From Pterois miles (Eukaryota > Chordata > Actinopteri > Perciformes > Scorpaenidae), in contig CAMQGK010000565.1 in the NCBI GenBank assembly GCA_947000775.1, positions 2,120,501-2,184,500 on the forward strand: a DNA stretch of 64,000 nt. Reading direction: 5' to 3'. Below the pieces are notes generated by a model, which was given only the letters and a program-made list of their open reading frames with translations, had not been told where the DNA came from and ran no database searches. Of this stretch, positions 13,195 through 23,915 are shown piece by piece. Position 1 is the stretch's first letter, and every line of letters begins with the position of its first letter. Both the position numbers and the translations under genes were made by a program.

Positions 13195-13597
13195 GAGAGG
13201 AAATACCATCCATCCATCCATCCATCGTCAACCGCTTATCCCGTTAGGGGGGGGGGGGGGGGGGGGGCGGTCCCCAGTGGGAAAGGGGGGGGGGGGGGGG
13301 GAACCCGGGGGGGGGGGCGGTCCCACGCCGGGGAGAAAAAGACAGACAACATATAGACAGACAACCATTCACACTCACATTCACACCTACGGGAATTTAG
13401 AGTCATCAATTAACCTAAACAGCATGTCTTTGGATGGTGGGAGGAAGCCGGAGTACCCGGAGAGAACCCACGCTTACAGGGGGAGAATATGAAAACCCCA
13501 CAGAGAAGAGGCGGAAGGGGGAATCGAACCCGCGACCCTCTTGCTGTGAGGCGACAGCGCTAACCACTACACCACCGTGCAGCCCGAGGGGAAATAC
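13195..13597 (-). mobile_element. Full-length tRNA-derived SINE with target-site duplication
   Basis: Read on the minus strand, the element starts GGGCTGCACGG at 13585. It carries pol III internal promoter boxes: an A box TGGTGTAGTGG (13564-13574) and a B box GGTTCGATTCC (13520-13530), 33 nt apart. The tail ends GATAAGCGGTTGACGATGGA with GATGG repeats at 13207-13231. Flanking direct repeats are GAGAGGAAATAC (13195-13206) and GAGGGGAAATAC (13586-13597), 11 of 12 identical. It belongs to the same family as the copies at 4071-4370 and about 27105-27207. A block of the body (13244-13340) has been replaced by G homopolymers; see the separate entry. Confidence 0.9.
13244..13340. other. G-homopolymer block, probable sequencing or assembly artefact
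   Basis: Within an otherwise well-preserved SINE, the part matching about 90 bases of the other copy (4100-4188) is replaced by three long G runs separated by short fragments such as CGGTCCC. Both flanks (CCGCTTATCCCGTTAG and ACATATAGACAGACAACCAT) align normally. G runs of this length exactly inside a repeat are typical of low-quality base calls or gap filling. Real expansion cannot be excluded. The 99 aa glycine-rich frame over it is not a gene. Confidence 0.7.
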
Positions 13598-14159
13598 ACA
13601 ACGTTGTTTTTCTTATGCCAGATTTTAACAGGAGTACAATCACTGTATGCATTGTGAATGTCCTAGATCAGCATGCTATCCTGGTACTGTACACAGTGCA
13701 CCTATCTAAAATAAGGATTATGTCATTGATAGGGGTTGTGATGGGGGGGGGGACTCCAAGGCTCTGGTCCTCCTGCCTGTGCAGCCAAACACCCCCACCA
13801 CCACGGTGAGTCCACGGTAGAATCCGACTGGCGCGACTGAGGTCAACCCTCTGCCCCTGGACCAGTAACCTTACGTGACCCATGAAGTCATCCCCTTCAA
13901 CACTTATCAGATTCTCTCACACAGGAGTCAGCAAACTAAATGACTTGGGCATCTGGATCCTCAAGTGGTATAAGTGGGCTGTAAACTCATTATTACCCAA
14001 TAACTCTATCACAGCCCCATAAGATCTAAAAGTTGATAAAGGGCAATCTACAAGCAAACAGCTGCTTGGGGAGATGATTACCTTCATTAACGACTGACCT
14101 GATGATTATTTTTCCCATGAATCAATTACTTCTTTAGTCCATGAAAAATAAAACAGTGA

Positions 14160-15185
14160 AATAAACTTCCATTCCAAGTTCCTAGAAACCTCAGGTGACA
14201 TCCTCAAATAGCTTGTTATGTCGCTAATAAACGGTATTAAACTTGCAATGGCTTAAAACAGAGAAAAGCAACGAGTCAGCACATTTGAGAAGCTGGAACC
14301 AGCAAATGTTTGACACAGGGCTGCCCACTCTGAGTCGATCTGGTCTTAGTTGACTGAGATTTCTTTAGTCGATTAGTCATTTTTTATGCCTTTTCGTGCT
14401 AAATGACTTATTTCAAAGAAACTCATGATCACATCTCAGGTAAACACAAGATTTAAAGTGGTGCTTTTGTGTGATTCTTTGTCTTTCTTTGTTTTCAGAA
14501 AGCTTGTTTTGTCCGAACAACAGTCTCTGAGACAAAAAGATTCAACTACAGCAAGTCGGCACATTTGAGAAGCTGGAACAAGCAAATGTTTGGCATGGGG
14601 CTGCCCCCTCTTAGTCGATTAACTGACTAATCGATCAATCTGGTCTTGGTCGACTAACATTTCTTTAGTCAATTAGTCTTTTTTTGCTTTATTCATGTTG
14701 AAAGACTTATTTTCAAGAAACTTGTGAGCACATCTTTGTGAGATTTAAAGTGGTGTTTTGGTGTCATTCTTTGTGGAGAAAGTCACTTTCATAGATCTGC
14801 TGCGTAAATCAACTAATTGATTAGTCGACAAATTCGTTTGAGCGTTAGTCGGCTCAGGATTTCTTTGGTCGAGGACAGACCTAGAAAAAGCTATGAGAAA
14901 ACTCCCATCACAAGTTACCCCGAAACCTCAAGTGACATCTTCCAAAAGCTTGTTTTGTCCGGACAACAGTCTCTAGTACAAAGGGATTTAACTTACAGCG
15001 ATTTAAACCCGAGAAAAGCAGCAAGTCTGCACATTTGAGAAGCTGGAATCAGCAAATGTTTGGCACAGGGCTGCCCCCTATTAGTCGATTAACTGACTAA
15101 TCAATCGATTTGGTCCTTTTTTACAGATGTGTTGAATCATCAAATCGATTAGTCGACAGAATTTCTTTTGGCCAAGGATGGCTAT
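14160..15185 (+). repeat. Tandem array of a two-part repeat module (X plus Y), about three units
   Basis: Module X ends with GCACATTTGAGAAGCTGGAA then CAGCAAATGTTTGGCA (near 14280, 14560 and 15028). Each time it is followed directly by module Y, starting AGGGCTGCCC and rich in TAGTCGATTAACTGACTAAT. The X block also repeats AAGCTTGTTTTGTCCGAACA near 14500 and 14947. Module Y ends with GAGGACAGACCTAG near 14883 in the longest unit. The third Y is internally shortened. Preservation of the same X-Y junction in all units favours tandem duplication over repeated independent insertion. Confidence 0.75.
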
Positions 15186-15782
15186 ATTGTCATTTGTTAT
15201 TCATAAATTACTAACAAATGTCTGTTGAACAACTAATCGATTAACTGGCTGCTCATTTTAGCATGTCTGCTGTTATTTATGGAAATATTTAGAGGTTTCT
15301 TGATGCAGCTGAGAAGTAGTTGATAAACCAAACAGAGGAGATACAAACCCTGTACACATTCCCCAGATATTTAAAGATATTTGTAGGAGGAAATCAGCCT
15401 TTTTTTCTTGCCCTGTATCCTCGGAGGTCACACAGCAGAGTCAGTCAAAGAGCAGCAACCTCAGCTGGAGCTGATCAGGGATTTTCAGTGTGTCATGCTC
15501 AAGAGCACTTCAGCAGAGTGGAGGCTTGCTGTCAGTCTGAAACCACCACACACCACCCTGACGCACACCAGCAGCATCTCCACACAGACGCTAAAAGATG
15601 CAGAGCTGCGCGCTCTCCTCCTCAGTGACATTAGTCCAGTAACACTTGCTCTTGTTACACTCCTACACACTTCACTTAAGCTGCGGGTTATGGGGGACAT
15701 GCATGGATGGAGGCCTGTCAGCATCGCTTGATTAAAGCATCTTAAAGGGGGGAAAAAAGCAATGTGAAAAGTGACTACTCAC

Positions 15783-16144
15783 AAGGCCAGTGCACAGGCT
15801 GAAGACGGCTGGGTACTCGCTGTTCGCGTTGACTTGTCCGCGGAAAAAGCAGTGGCGCATATCGCTCGGGTCGTGGAAGTGTGCGTCCGTTTCGTTGCTC
15901 TGTTCCGCTCCCAAGTGTGTCACCGTGTAAGAAGGGGCGATGAAGCCGGAGTCTGCGGTCAGATTGAGATGGAAGCGATCCCCGAATGCGTCGATCCTGT
16001 AGTGAACCCGTAAACCTGACAGGTCGTCATTTAAACTCCTCCGTCTCCGCCTGTAGTGCAATTTGTGGGGGAATGATTCTCCGAAGTCGTTCACACGGAG
16101 CGGGGTGATGATTTCATACGATGACAGCTGCTTGATGAAGCTTT
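15783..16144 (-). CDS. adamts20: adamts20 coding exon 2 (N-terminal propeptide)
   Basis: The exon is 362 nt and encodes residues 31-150. It starts ESFIKQLSSYEIITPLRVND, continues FGESFPHKLHYRRRRRSLND, and later has HYRIDAFGDRFHLNLTADSG, then RHCFFRGQVNANSEYPAVFS and SLCTGL. This is the ADAMTS propeptide (reprolysin family propeptide). The features NDFGE-FP and PSDMRHCFFRGQVN favour ADAMTS20. An RRRRR run at residues 62-66 is a candidate furin-type processing site. The sequons NLT and NET are potential N-glycosylation sites. The acceptor is TTGCAG/AAAG and the donor CTT/GTGAGT. The joined exon 1-2 codon (G+AA) gives Glu31, keeping the frame. Tail frames past 15783 in the open reading frame are intron. 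Confidence 0.93.
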
Positions 16145-16309
16145 CTGCAACAACAACGACAAAAAGGAGAGAGAGAAAGTAGCGGCATTAACAGCAGCGC
16201 GTCAACGCAATGAACGCAGCTGCAGCCTGACAACCCAACAGCGCACCGGGCATCATTCTCACTGTTCAAACACCTTCAACACTACCACTAAATCAAAGTA
16301 AAACTCTAC
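16145..16309 (-). other. adamts20: adamts20 intron 1 (165 bp)
   Basis: A short phase 1 intron with donor CAAG/GTAGAG and acceptor TTGTTGTTGCAG. Its boundaries are fixed by the frame across Gln30 and Glu31. Confidence 0.88.
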
Positions 16310-16400
16310 CTTGTTTCGGATGCAATCGGTGTTGCAAAGTGTCCCGGACAAGAGCTGACAGATGACACATTAGTCCAACCAGCCAGATTGCAAACTGCAT
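16310..16400 (-). CDS. adamts20: adamts20 coding exon 1 (start codon and signal peptide)
   Basis: The ATG at 16400 opens MQFAIWLVGLMCHLSALVRD followed by TLQHRLHPKQ (30 residues, then one base). The first 20 residues are a hydrophobic secretion signal, and HPKQE followed by a SYE-xxxP-RVN motif in exon 2 matches the mature N-terminal start of ADAMTS9/20 propeptides. The longer overlapping minus-strand frames (66 and 60 aa) are in other phases. ADAMTS20 is a secreted matrix metalloprotease with many thrombospondin repeats and a C-terminal GON domain; in mouse, its loss affects pigment cell survival (belted). Identity as adamts20 rather than adamts9 is inferred from propeptide residues plus irak4 linkage. 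Confidence 0.92.
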
Positions 16401-16900
16401 GATTTCCTCCGCGAAGAAACCCGGGCTGTCGTCTCCCAAGGCAGTACCCTCTGTCTCTCCCGAGCGGCTCCCCCTCTCCCTCTCCTTTCCCCCGGCTTGT
16501 CAGCAACAGGTCGTGGGATCCGCGGAGGCTCTCTGCAGCGCAAGTCTTGCAAAGTGCACTGGCCTCATCGCATTGCTAAACATGCATCCACTGCCCCTCT
16601 ATAAACGCCAACTATTTATGACACACTCATCACCCCCTGACACACAGAAAAAATGCTGCCTAATGTAAACTGCAGTCTATACCGAAAGGAGGGATCAGTG
16701 CCAAGTACGCTTTCCCTTAGCCATCCCTAGAACACCCCGTGCACCCTAAGCACTCACCAACCGCGAAGCAACGCCCCTACAGGCTCCAGAGCCAATGGTG
16801 AGTGCGCCTCGACCTCCACGCATGGGGCAGGCTGGAGTGCTGCAGTGTTACAAAAAAAAAAAAAAAAAGCCTGGTAATAAAATCTACCAGTCATCATGTT
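16401..16900 (-). promoter_or_regulatory. adamts20: Probable adamts20 5' UTR and promoter region
   Basis: The region just upstream of the start codon on the minus strand is locally GC-richer (16401-16560) than its surroundings and lacks long frames matching known proteins. A CCAAT sequence lies at about 16792-16796 on the plus strand. No convincing TATA box in the right orientation was seen. An A homopolymer sits at 16853-16868. The transcription start cannot be placed from the sequence. Confidence 0.4.
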
Positions 16901-17099
16901 GAAATCAACCACAACAAAATCATCTTGAACTCTTTGAACTCTGGGTTTTCGGTTGGTCCTAAATCATGATTATTGTATGAGTTAATTATTTTATTTCATA
17001 ATCACTCATGATAAATAATATTGCTATATTAGGCTAAAATTACTGAGACTTGTGATGTGTCCTAGGTGGTACAGTAAATAATGAGTTCCTATTTGTTTT

Positions 17100-18615
17100 A
17101 GTCAATATTGCTCGAGAGCGATATATTAGCTGAGCCGATATTGGCTGATAATATCTGTATGGGCTAATAAGCTACAAGAAACTGCAGCACGGACATGCAA
17201 AAGATATGTTTAAGGTAATCTACAAACAGTGCCTCCATTATGTAGTTTTCCCACCAGAGAGCACTGACAATGCAGTACTGAGTTAAGCAGTATAGCAGCA
17301 CATTATTCAGCAACATGTTACCATAGACTGTATAGTATAAGAAGTGGACATAGTCATCGAGACGTCACCCATTGGTTTGTGGACTATGGTTTGGAAGCAA
17401 GGGCCCAGGAAGAGAGCTGGTTTGTTGAGCCCAACATGATTGTAGTGGCCAACGGTGGTACTGCAACTTCTGCATCCGTCACATGATGCCATTAGGCCCA
17501 AAAAGACTTGTTCTCTTACACTTAAGTACAACCGAATGGTATATAGGACTTTTTAGGTGACTAAACTGTTACGGTTACCTTTAAGGAACTGAAAACACAC
17601 TGTGAAAGGGTTAAAGTTGTAAGACGAAAACACAGACAACGCTGTGATAGTGACCTGTCAATCACAAGGTAGCCCTGCCCTAAAGCATAAGCTGCTTTAT
17701 CGCCTATTTGACTGTAAATGGAACGATAATTTACTAAATGAACATCATGCTGTATTGAAAAACACTTGCAACCAGCGATTGAGACCATAAACTCAGGTTT
17801 ACAATGTTTACTGTGGTAACAAATCAAGTGAGAAGTAGGCTCATTTTCTCATAGACTTCTATACGATCAGACTCCTTTTTGCAACCAGAGGAGTCGCCCC
17901 CTGCTGGCTGTTAGAAAGAATGAACGTTTAAGGCACTTCAGCATTGGCTTTACTTTTGAGAACAAGTTGACGCCTGTATGTTACAATAATAATATTTTTT
18001 TTCAGTAACAAGTGCTGTAACAGATAGCTATTTAAAATTCAGTAATCATTCTACATTAACTGATCACAATAACATGGTTGTGTTTTCTTAGCTACCTTGC
18101 AGACGTTTGGTAAGACACATTCAGGAACCAGCTGGTTTTGTCCAGAGTTGGAGGGCGTGTGAACCCTACAGCTTGACTGTGAGGTTGGGGCTTCACTTCA
18201 CTGTTGCTGACATTAAGCTAGCTGTTGATGGTCAGTGAATATCAAGGAGGTAGGCTGGCTGCTTGTTAAACTATACATGCAGTTTCTTTTAAAGGCACCT
18301 TTGTGTACGCTGGGCTGAGTAACAAAAAGAACTAGTAATATAGCAAATAAGTTTTCTTCTGATGGTTAATTTGTAAAGTATTGTAATTACTTTTTCAAAC
18401 AGTAATATGTAATGAGTAATTGAATACATTTTTCAAGAAACTTGCCTAACATGTTTGCTGACCTGTTTATTTATTAACAGTAAAATTACAAACTGAGTAC
18501 ATAGCATTATCAGAAATGTTTATATTAAATGTATATGAAAAAATAAATAAATATCAGCTGATCTTTACTAACTCCCACATATTGATATCAGTATCAGCCT
18601 CAAAAATATGAACCA
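17100..18615 (+). repeat. 'Gccgatattgg' repeat family, split by an inner element
   Basis: The left part near 17110-17170 carries GCGATATATTAGCTGAGCCG then ATATTGGCTGATAATATC. The right part near 18575-18612 carries ATATTGATATCAGTATCAGC followed by CTCAAAAATAT. These resemble the two ends of a common fish repeat whose intact ends read GGTCGACCGAT. The inner family C copy (17321-17958) interrupts it. Assignment of the two halves to one element is inference. Confidence 0.45.
17321..17958 (+). repeat. Dispersed repeat family C, long copy
   Basis: Starts CCATAGACTGTATAGTATAA, includes CACCCATTGGTTTGTGGACT, then CTGAAAACACACTGTGAAAG, GTCAATCACAAGGTAGCCCT and AGTAGGCTCATTTTCTCATA, and ends GAGTCGCCCCCTGCTGGCTG followed by TTAAGGCACTTCAGC. 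The same order occurs at 48514-49071 and, as a shorter piece, at 30328-30570. No coding capacity. The frames of 70-90 aa are chance. Confidence 0.8.
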
Positions 18616-21600
18616 GCTGGGCTATAATAGACTGTATATAACAACTTCCTCTTTCTTTTTTGTCGAGACCGACATTTTTTTTTTCATGATCAGCTTTTGT
18701 TGGAACTGCCAGAGGAGTATTTAATCACAGGGATGATCATTTTGTCCATGGACAGGACAAAATATTAAAAACAGAGCTACGTGTCCACTCAATGGGTGGC
18801 TAAAAATAAATATACAAACACCTTTCTGATTAGAGTATGGGTCTAGTCACTGTGTTATTGTTGGCACTGTTTGTGGTAAAATAAATCCAGAGGGGTTAAA
18901 GCAACACTTAACATAAAGGAAAGATATACTTGAGGGTTGATGTATTGAACTGCACAGCGTGCAGCTACAGGTGAACCTAATAAACTGCCTCTTACATCCT
19001 GAACTCCACTGGTGTAATAGTCTCAATATTGGCTACAACAATAATACCATGATATGAGTGTAATTGTACCATATGTATATTTCTGTACAATCTGACCCTA
19101 AATGAGGTTTGAATTTTCAAATCAGTATTAATGTTTAGGCCCATGTTTGACTCTGTTTTGCATATTAATGTATTGTTTTGTTTGCTATGGATGTAGCTGC
19201 AGTAGTGTGTAATTATAACTCGTGGGAAAATATTCAGCAATCAAAGCACCAAATAATTAGTGCAGGGCATTATGAGCCATTCTTCACTGTCATCTATTGG
19301 AGGAAGTTGGACTTCCTTGGCCATGATGTGGTCAGCTTCTCGTTAATCATTTGGGCACGTAAAGTCTTACACAAAGTTGATGGACGTGTGAAAGAGAGTC
19401 TTGTTTTTCATGTCCTTTGAAGACTAATGTCACAGCATTGTGAGTAATTAGACTCGGTGGGCTCACCGGAAACACTTTTGGATCCTGTAAGCTCTTTCTT
19501 TGACACAAAACATCTAGTCTCCAAGTCATGGCTATTACTTTTTAAAAAGTCTCCCTCTCACTCGTCTCTTTCTTTCTTTCTCTCTCTGAACTTTGTGGTT
19601 TCATGGACACATTTCAGCTGCAATCACAGTGTGGTCAGTGGTTTCTTTTCATATATTATGCACTATTTTTATCATTGATTCTTACGCAGAGAGATCAGTG
19701 CACCTCAGAATGTCCTCATTACAGTCAAACCAGGTTTCTGTATAAATGTGTCAACAACTCCTTTAATAAGCACTTATGAAGTGAACTCACACTGACAGAC
19801 ATCTGGAAACAGTTCAAACTTGCTAATAAAAACAACAAGATTCACACATTCCTGTTTGGAAACTTTTGCAAAAGAATGGATAGAGTCGATTCAAATGCTC
19901 AGTGTTCAAGCTGCATCTGGATTTCAGAGCTCCAGAGATGAAGTTATTGTTATTTGGAGCAAAATCTCTCCACTGTAACTCCTCTGATGCCTCCCTGATG
20001 TGTTATTCATTCAGTTTCTGAGCCTCCTGTGAGGCTATTCATTCCACTAAACTGTTCTTTCATCATGAAGAAGCAAGTGAGAATGTGCAGAAAGAATTGA
20101 ATTTGACAAACATAAAACCAGTCGTGACAAAAAAGCAGTATTATTATATACAGTCCTAAAGCGAGTCATGCTGTTAGAGGGGAACTACGACCAATTTTCA
20201 AAATTCACACGTTATTCCTCTGGTCTAAGACAGTCCAAAAAATATTAATAAGAATGAACAACTCTCCTAAATCCAAAAACTAGAGCGCTAAAACTCAAAA
20301 GTATAAAGTCTGGAAATGCTCTATAGACAATGATGATACATTTGCACACTGTTATTCCAAATATGACAATATTTTGAATTTGATACGGGTCATGTAAACA
20401 GCATTTTCCATTTTTGAATTAAGACATGCAATATGCCAATAATATTCAGGTTTTAGGAGCATTATTTGGACATGTATACAGTGTATTCAGAATATGCATC
20501 TCAATCTGGGGTTTTACGACACACAGCCTCTTGCCTGTTAATGGCCAGTTCTGTCAGTTGTACACAAACCAACTAGCCGACAGTTTGCAGAGATGCATAA
20601 CCAAAGAAAAGCCCACATTTCTGGTGCATGACAGAAATACACCTCCTTTTAAACAAGACTTGGAAATCAAAAGTTTTTGGATATAGGTGCAAATATCACA
20701 ATGCCAACTACAAGTCCGCCATCTGTTATGTTAATCAGAGTCTGCATGGCTGCATGTAACAATTCATTCTAGTGACAGAAAAAATGTCACATCTTTTTTA
20801 AAAAAATATGATTTCAAATGTATATTTTTCCCTTTTTTATGAAAAGGGGAGTTGGGGCAAAAGGACTGAGGTTTCTAGTAAATTTTTTGGGTGAGAATAA
20901 TGATAAGCCCCAGATGTGCATCTTTATGTAACAACCACTGCAGGGAAGTTACCTACTGGATCCTGTAGTGCATGGCACACAGGTGCCAAGGCCTCTAGCC
21001 ATCACTTTAGCTTCATTTCACCCAGCCAGCCACTAACTAGCTTTTATCACCTACGGCACATTTTAAAGTTAGCCATATGACTGCACTAGATAGCTTATTT
21101 AGGGTTAGTGTAGCTACCCACATACTCATTAATTCTCCACAGATGCCAAAGTTAATGGATAAAACATCCCCAATTTCTGCCAGATGTGCAGTCAGGACTT
21201 TACACATGAGTCAGTTTCTACTTCAGGCCTATATATATCATGGAAGCGTCAATTTGGAGTGTGATCCCACTACCTCGAGTCCAATCGTGTGGATTAATGG
21301 TTGTAAAGAGCACTAAAATTCATCACCATTACGCCAGTGATGCATCCATTTCTTAGACATCTCCAACAAGATCGAGCAGGAAGTTGTGCCCTCAGAGGCC
21401 CCTAATTGTGAGGTCATTGCTTCACAGATCAAATGACAATGTCTTGATAACAAAGTACCAATCAGGGGCTGGTAGGTTTTCACATGTTAAGCATCCCTCA
21501 AATGCCTCAGCTCTTCAGTGATGTATTCAGGACTGGCCCCTCTTCTTTGCTTGGCCCGTGGCCACAGTTGACCCTGTGGGGTCAGGGGAAAGGGGCGGTT

Positions 21601-23799
21601 GAGGTTTGGTGAAAGAAGGACTAATTATTGAGGATGGACTTTCCCAGTAAAGCAGTAAGCAATTACAATATACCCACACGCACAGGTTGTTTTTAGACTG
21701 ACAGCTTTCTAAAGGAAAGAGTGTGCACGTGAAAGATCTGGCCAAGGGTTTGCCTCCTTATGGGAGCAATCAACTGTGGTGAACCACCGCGCATCAATAG
21801 ATATCGTGTATCAAGTACGGCACATTTGATTTTATGGCTTTTGATGGTTTGTGAAGCTGACTACAAAACATTTAATGGCATTTCAAGCATTATCCTCCCT
21901 TAATACTTGTTTTATTATGTGGCTCATTTCTTTGGCAATTTTCTTGCTTTTATTGTTTGTACAATAAAGCAGTTGTTTTTCTTTTATTTACCATTTGTTG
22001 TTAGATCTTTCTGTAATTGGTCAGTCACTTCACAGAGGATTTAAAAAATGTTACTGACCCATATGAATACAGCTGAAACAAAACATGTCATCACGCTAAC
22101 TTATATCACATTGCACTGAATCAATATTAGGGAAACCAATACCAGAGATTCCTGCCAGACATGTTTGGAGCTCTCCAAGAATCACTGTACAAAGCGCCGC
22201 TCAGTTATTCCTACTGTACACACCAACTGAAGGCAGCAGTGGAAGCTCTTCCACCGACATGTCAGGTGATTACTCATCTAGGGTTTGACAATCCCCCCCC
22301 AACTTTACCCAAACTTGAGCAAAGAGCCAGCCCAAGAGCTCGAACAGCTCCACTCTCCCTCTCACAGTTCAATGGGTTTGAACTCCCCAGTTATAACAGT
22401 GACCTATACCTCCTGATACACACCAGGGCCTTGCCGTTACCAACCTCGCCTTCTTGCACCTCTTTGGCTTTCTGGCTTTCTTTGCAGCATATCTGCACGT
22501 GTAAGAGGTCTCCTCTGCTGAGACTGGAACATGACCACATCCGAGAACGATTCCTCACAGGAGGGTAACCAGAAACTGCAGTACATCACGGCATATTGTT
22601 GTAAACGTGTTTGACAACAAGTTCGTCGTGACAATCCGCAGATCTTATGGAAATACTCTTCAGCATTACACAGCTGGTATTGTGTTGCAACAAGAAAAAT
22701 ACTTGTATTGAACTCTTCAGTCTGCATGGTGCAACGACTTTGAATTATCTAAGGATAAATGAAAAAGTCAGTGGGGTGTATATATAGCAGGTTACTGTGT
22801 CACTGAAGGAGTTACCATAACATATTGGCCCCACCTCCCCTTTCTATCCCATCTCTGCTCCCACCCTCCCCCGTCTCAGTGACCGTTCAGGTGGTTCTCA
22901 TGGTGCAGTGATCAAGGAGCTCGGCCACCTGAGACTTGTGTTGGCTTGCACTGCAGATTAAGGTCCCCCCTAAAGGAGCTTCCGCCCCCCTATTGCCGCA
23001 ACGAAGCTTCATAAGCCGCTGAATTCCTAGTGCCCTTTAAACACAGTGGTCTGTCAACCTCTTTCCTGCTCCCATTGAGTGAGGCATTGTCTGTTGTAGC
23101 CCTGCAGACAGCTGGAAAACAATGTCAAAGCAGCGCTCTCTCACCACTCTCCTGAGTACCGTCTCATTGATGAATCATCATATTATGGCAAAATAACAAA
23201 AAAGCAAAAAATTTCCTGTTTGCCAAAAGAAACGAAACAATGAGCCTTCTAATTTTACAACCTGAGGACTGTGGTAAAGACAGTTGTGTAAATAAATGAT
23301 GAGGTCTCGCCGCCGCCGCAAATACAGATCTTGTATTTTGACATCCTCTTTTCATGGCCGGGTCAGAGTTTATTACCGTACTGTTGAGGTCATTACATCA
23401 CAAGCAAAAGCCTGCTGAGTGAGCTAAGTAGGAAGGCTTACACTTTACAATACAGCACACAGACGTTTGAGTACTTGCCAAGGAACAAGGGAAGAACAAA
23501 CTAGGAGCTAAATGATAATGAAAGCAGTTCCTAAATAACTCTGTACCTGAAGACTGGTGTACATAATACAATAATGTTAATGAAACTGTTAGATCCTAGA
23601 TATCTGTGAATCTTAATGACTTCTATATTCATCTTTTTGTCCATGAGCTCATGTTCTGAACATCATACACAGGTTTGACATTTTAAGGCCTTTTTTAGGA
23701 TCAGTCTGTAACAATTAAGGGGATCTACTGGCAGAAATTGAATATAATAAAATATGCTTTCTTTACAGTATAATCACCGGAAAATAAAAATATTTTTTA
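17959..23799. other. Intergenic, no gene recognised
   Basis: About 5.8 kb upstream of adamts20. It holds the right part of the split repeat up to about 18615, a C/T-rich patch near 19551-19590, and otherwise unique-looking sequence. The largest frame (135 aa at 22161-22568) has no recognisable domain and no splice-site context that would support it. Confidence 0.45.
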
Positions 23800-23915
23800 T
23801 TACCTTAGAATGAGCCATTAATATCTATATCTATGTAAAGAGCGGGTCCCCTCTTCATGTCCACCATGTTTCTACAATAGTCCAGAACGGACAAACCAAA
23901 ATGTTAACTCTTCCT
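23800..23915 (-). repeat. Fragment of TTAA family B element
   Basis: Contains CCTTAGAATGAGCCATTAAT, GCGGGTCCCCTCTTCATGTC and CTACAATAGTCCAGAACGGA, which are the reverse complement of internal blocks of the copies at 27588 and 50921. The terminal repeats are missing or not recognised. Confidence 0.65.

Larger units (their letters stand above)
10496..15782 (-). other. adamts20: adamts20 intron 2
   Basis: A GT-AG intron of 5.3 kb between coding exons 2 and 3 (donor at 15782, acceptor ending at 10496). It holds a 'cagggctg' family copy interrupted by a TTAA element (11461-12035), a full-length SINE (13207-13585) and a tandem two-module array (14160-15185). The stretches 10496-11460, 12036-13194, 13598-14159 and 15186-15782 show nothing I can name. 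The frames of about 100 aa at 15320-15731 are not supported by splice context. Confidence 0.85.

Noticed and set aside
13193..13492. Glycine-rich 99 aa frame
   Set aside because: Translation of the SINE plus a G-homopolymer block that looks like an artefact.
13520..13574. Possible tRNA gene at the SINE head
   Set aside because: A and B boxes are present, but the rest cannot form a tRNA and it continues into a SINE body and tail.
16306..16552. 66 and 60 aa minus frames over adamts20 exon 1
   Set aside because: They lie in other phases. The signal peptide frame from 16400 splices correctly to exon 2.
22161..22568. 135 aa plus frame
   Set aside because: No domain, no codon bias and no splice signals. 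Length is expected by chance in 64 kb.
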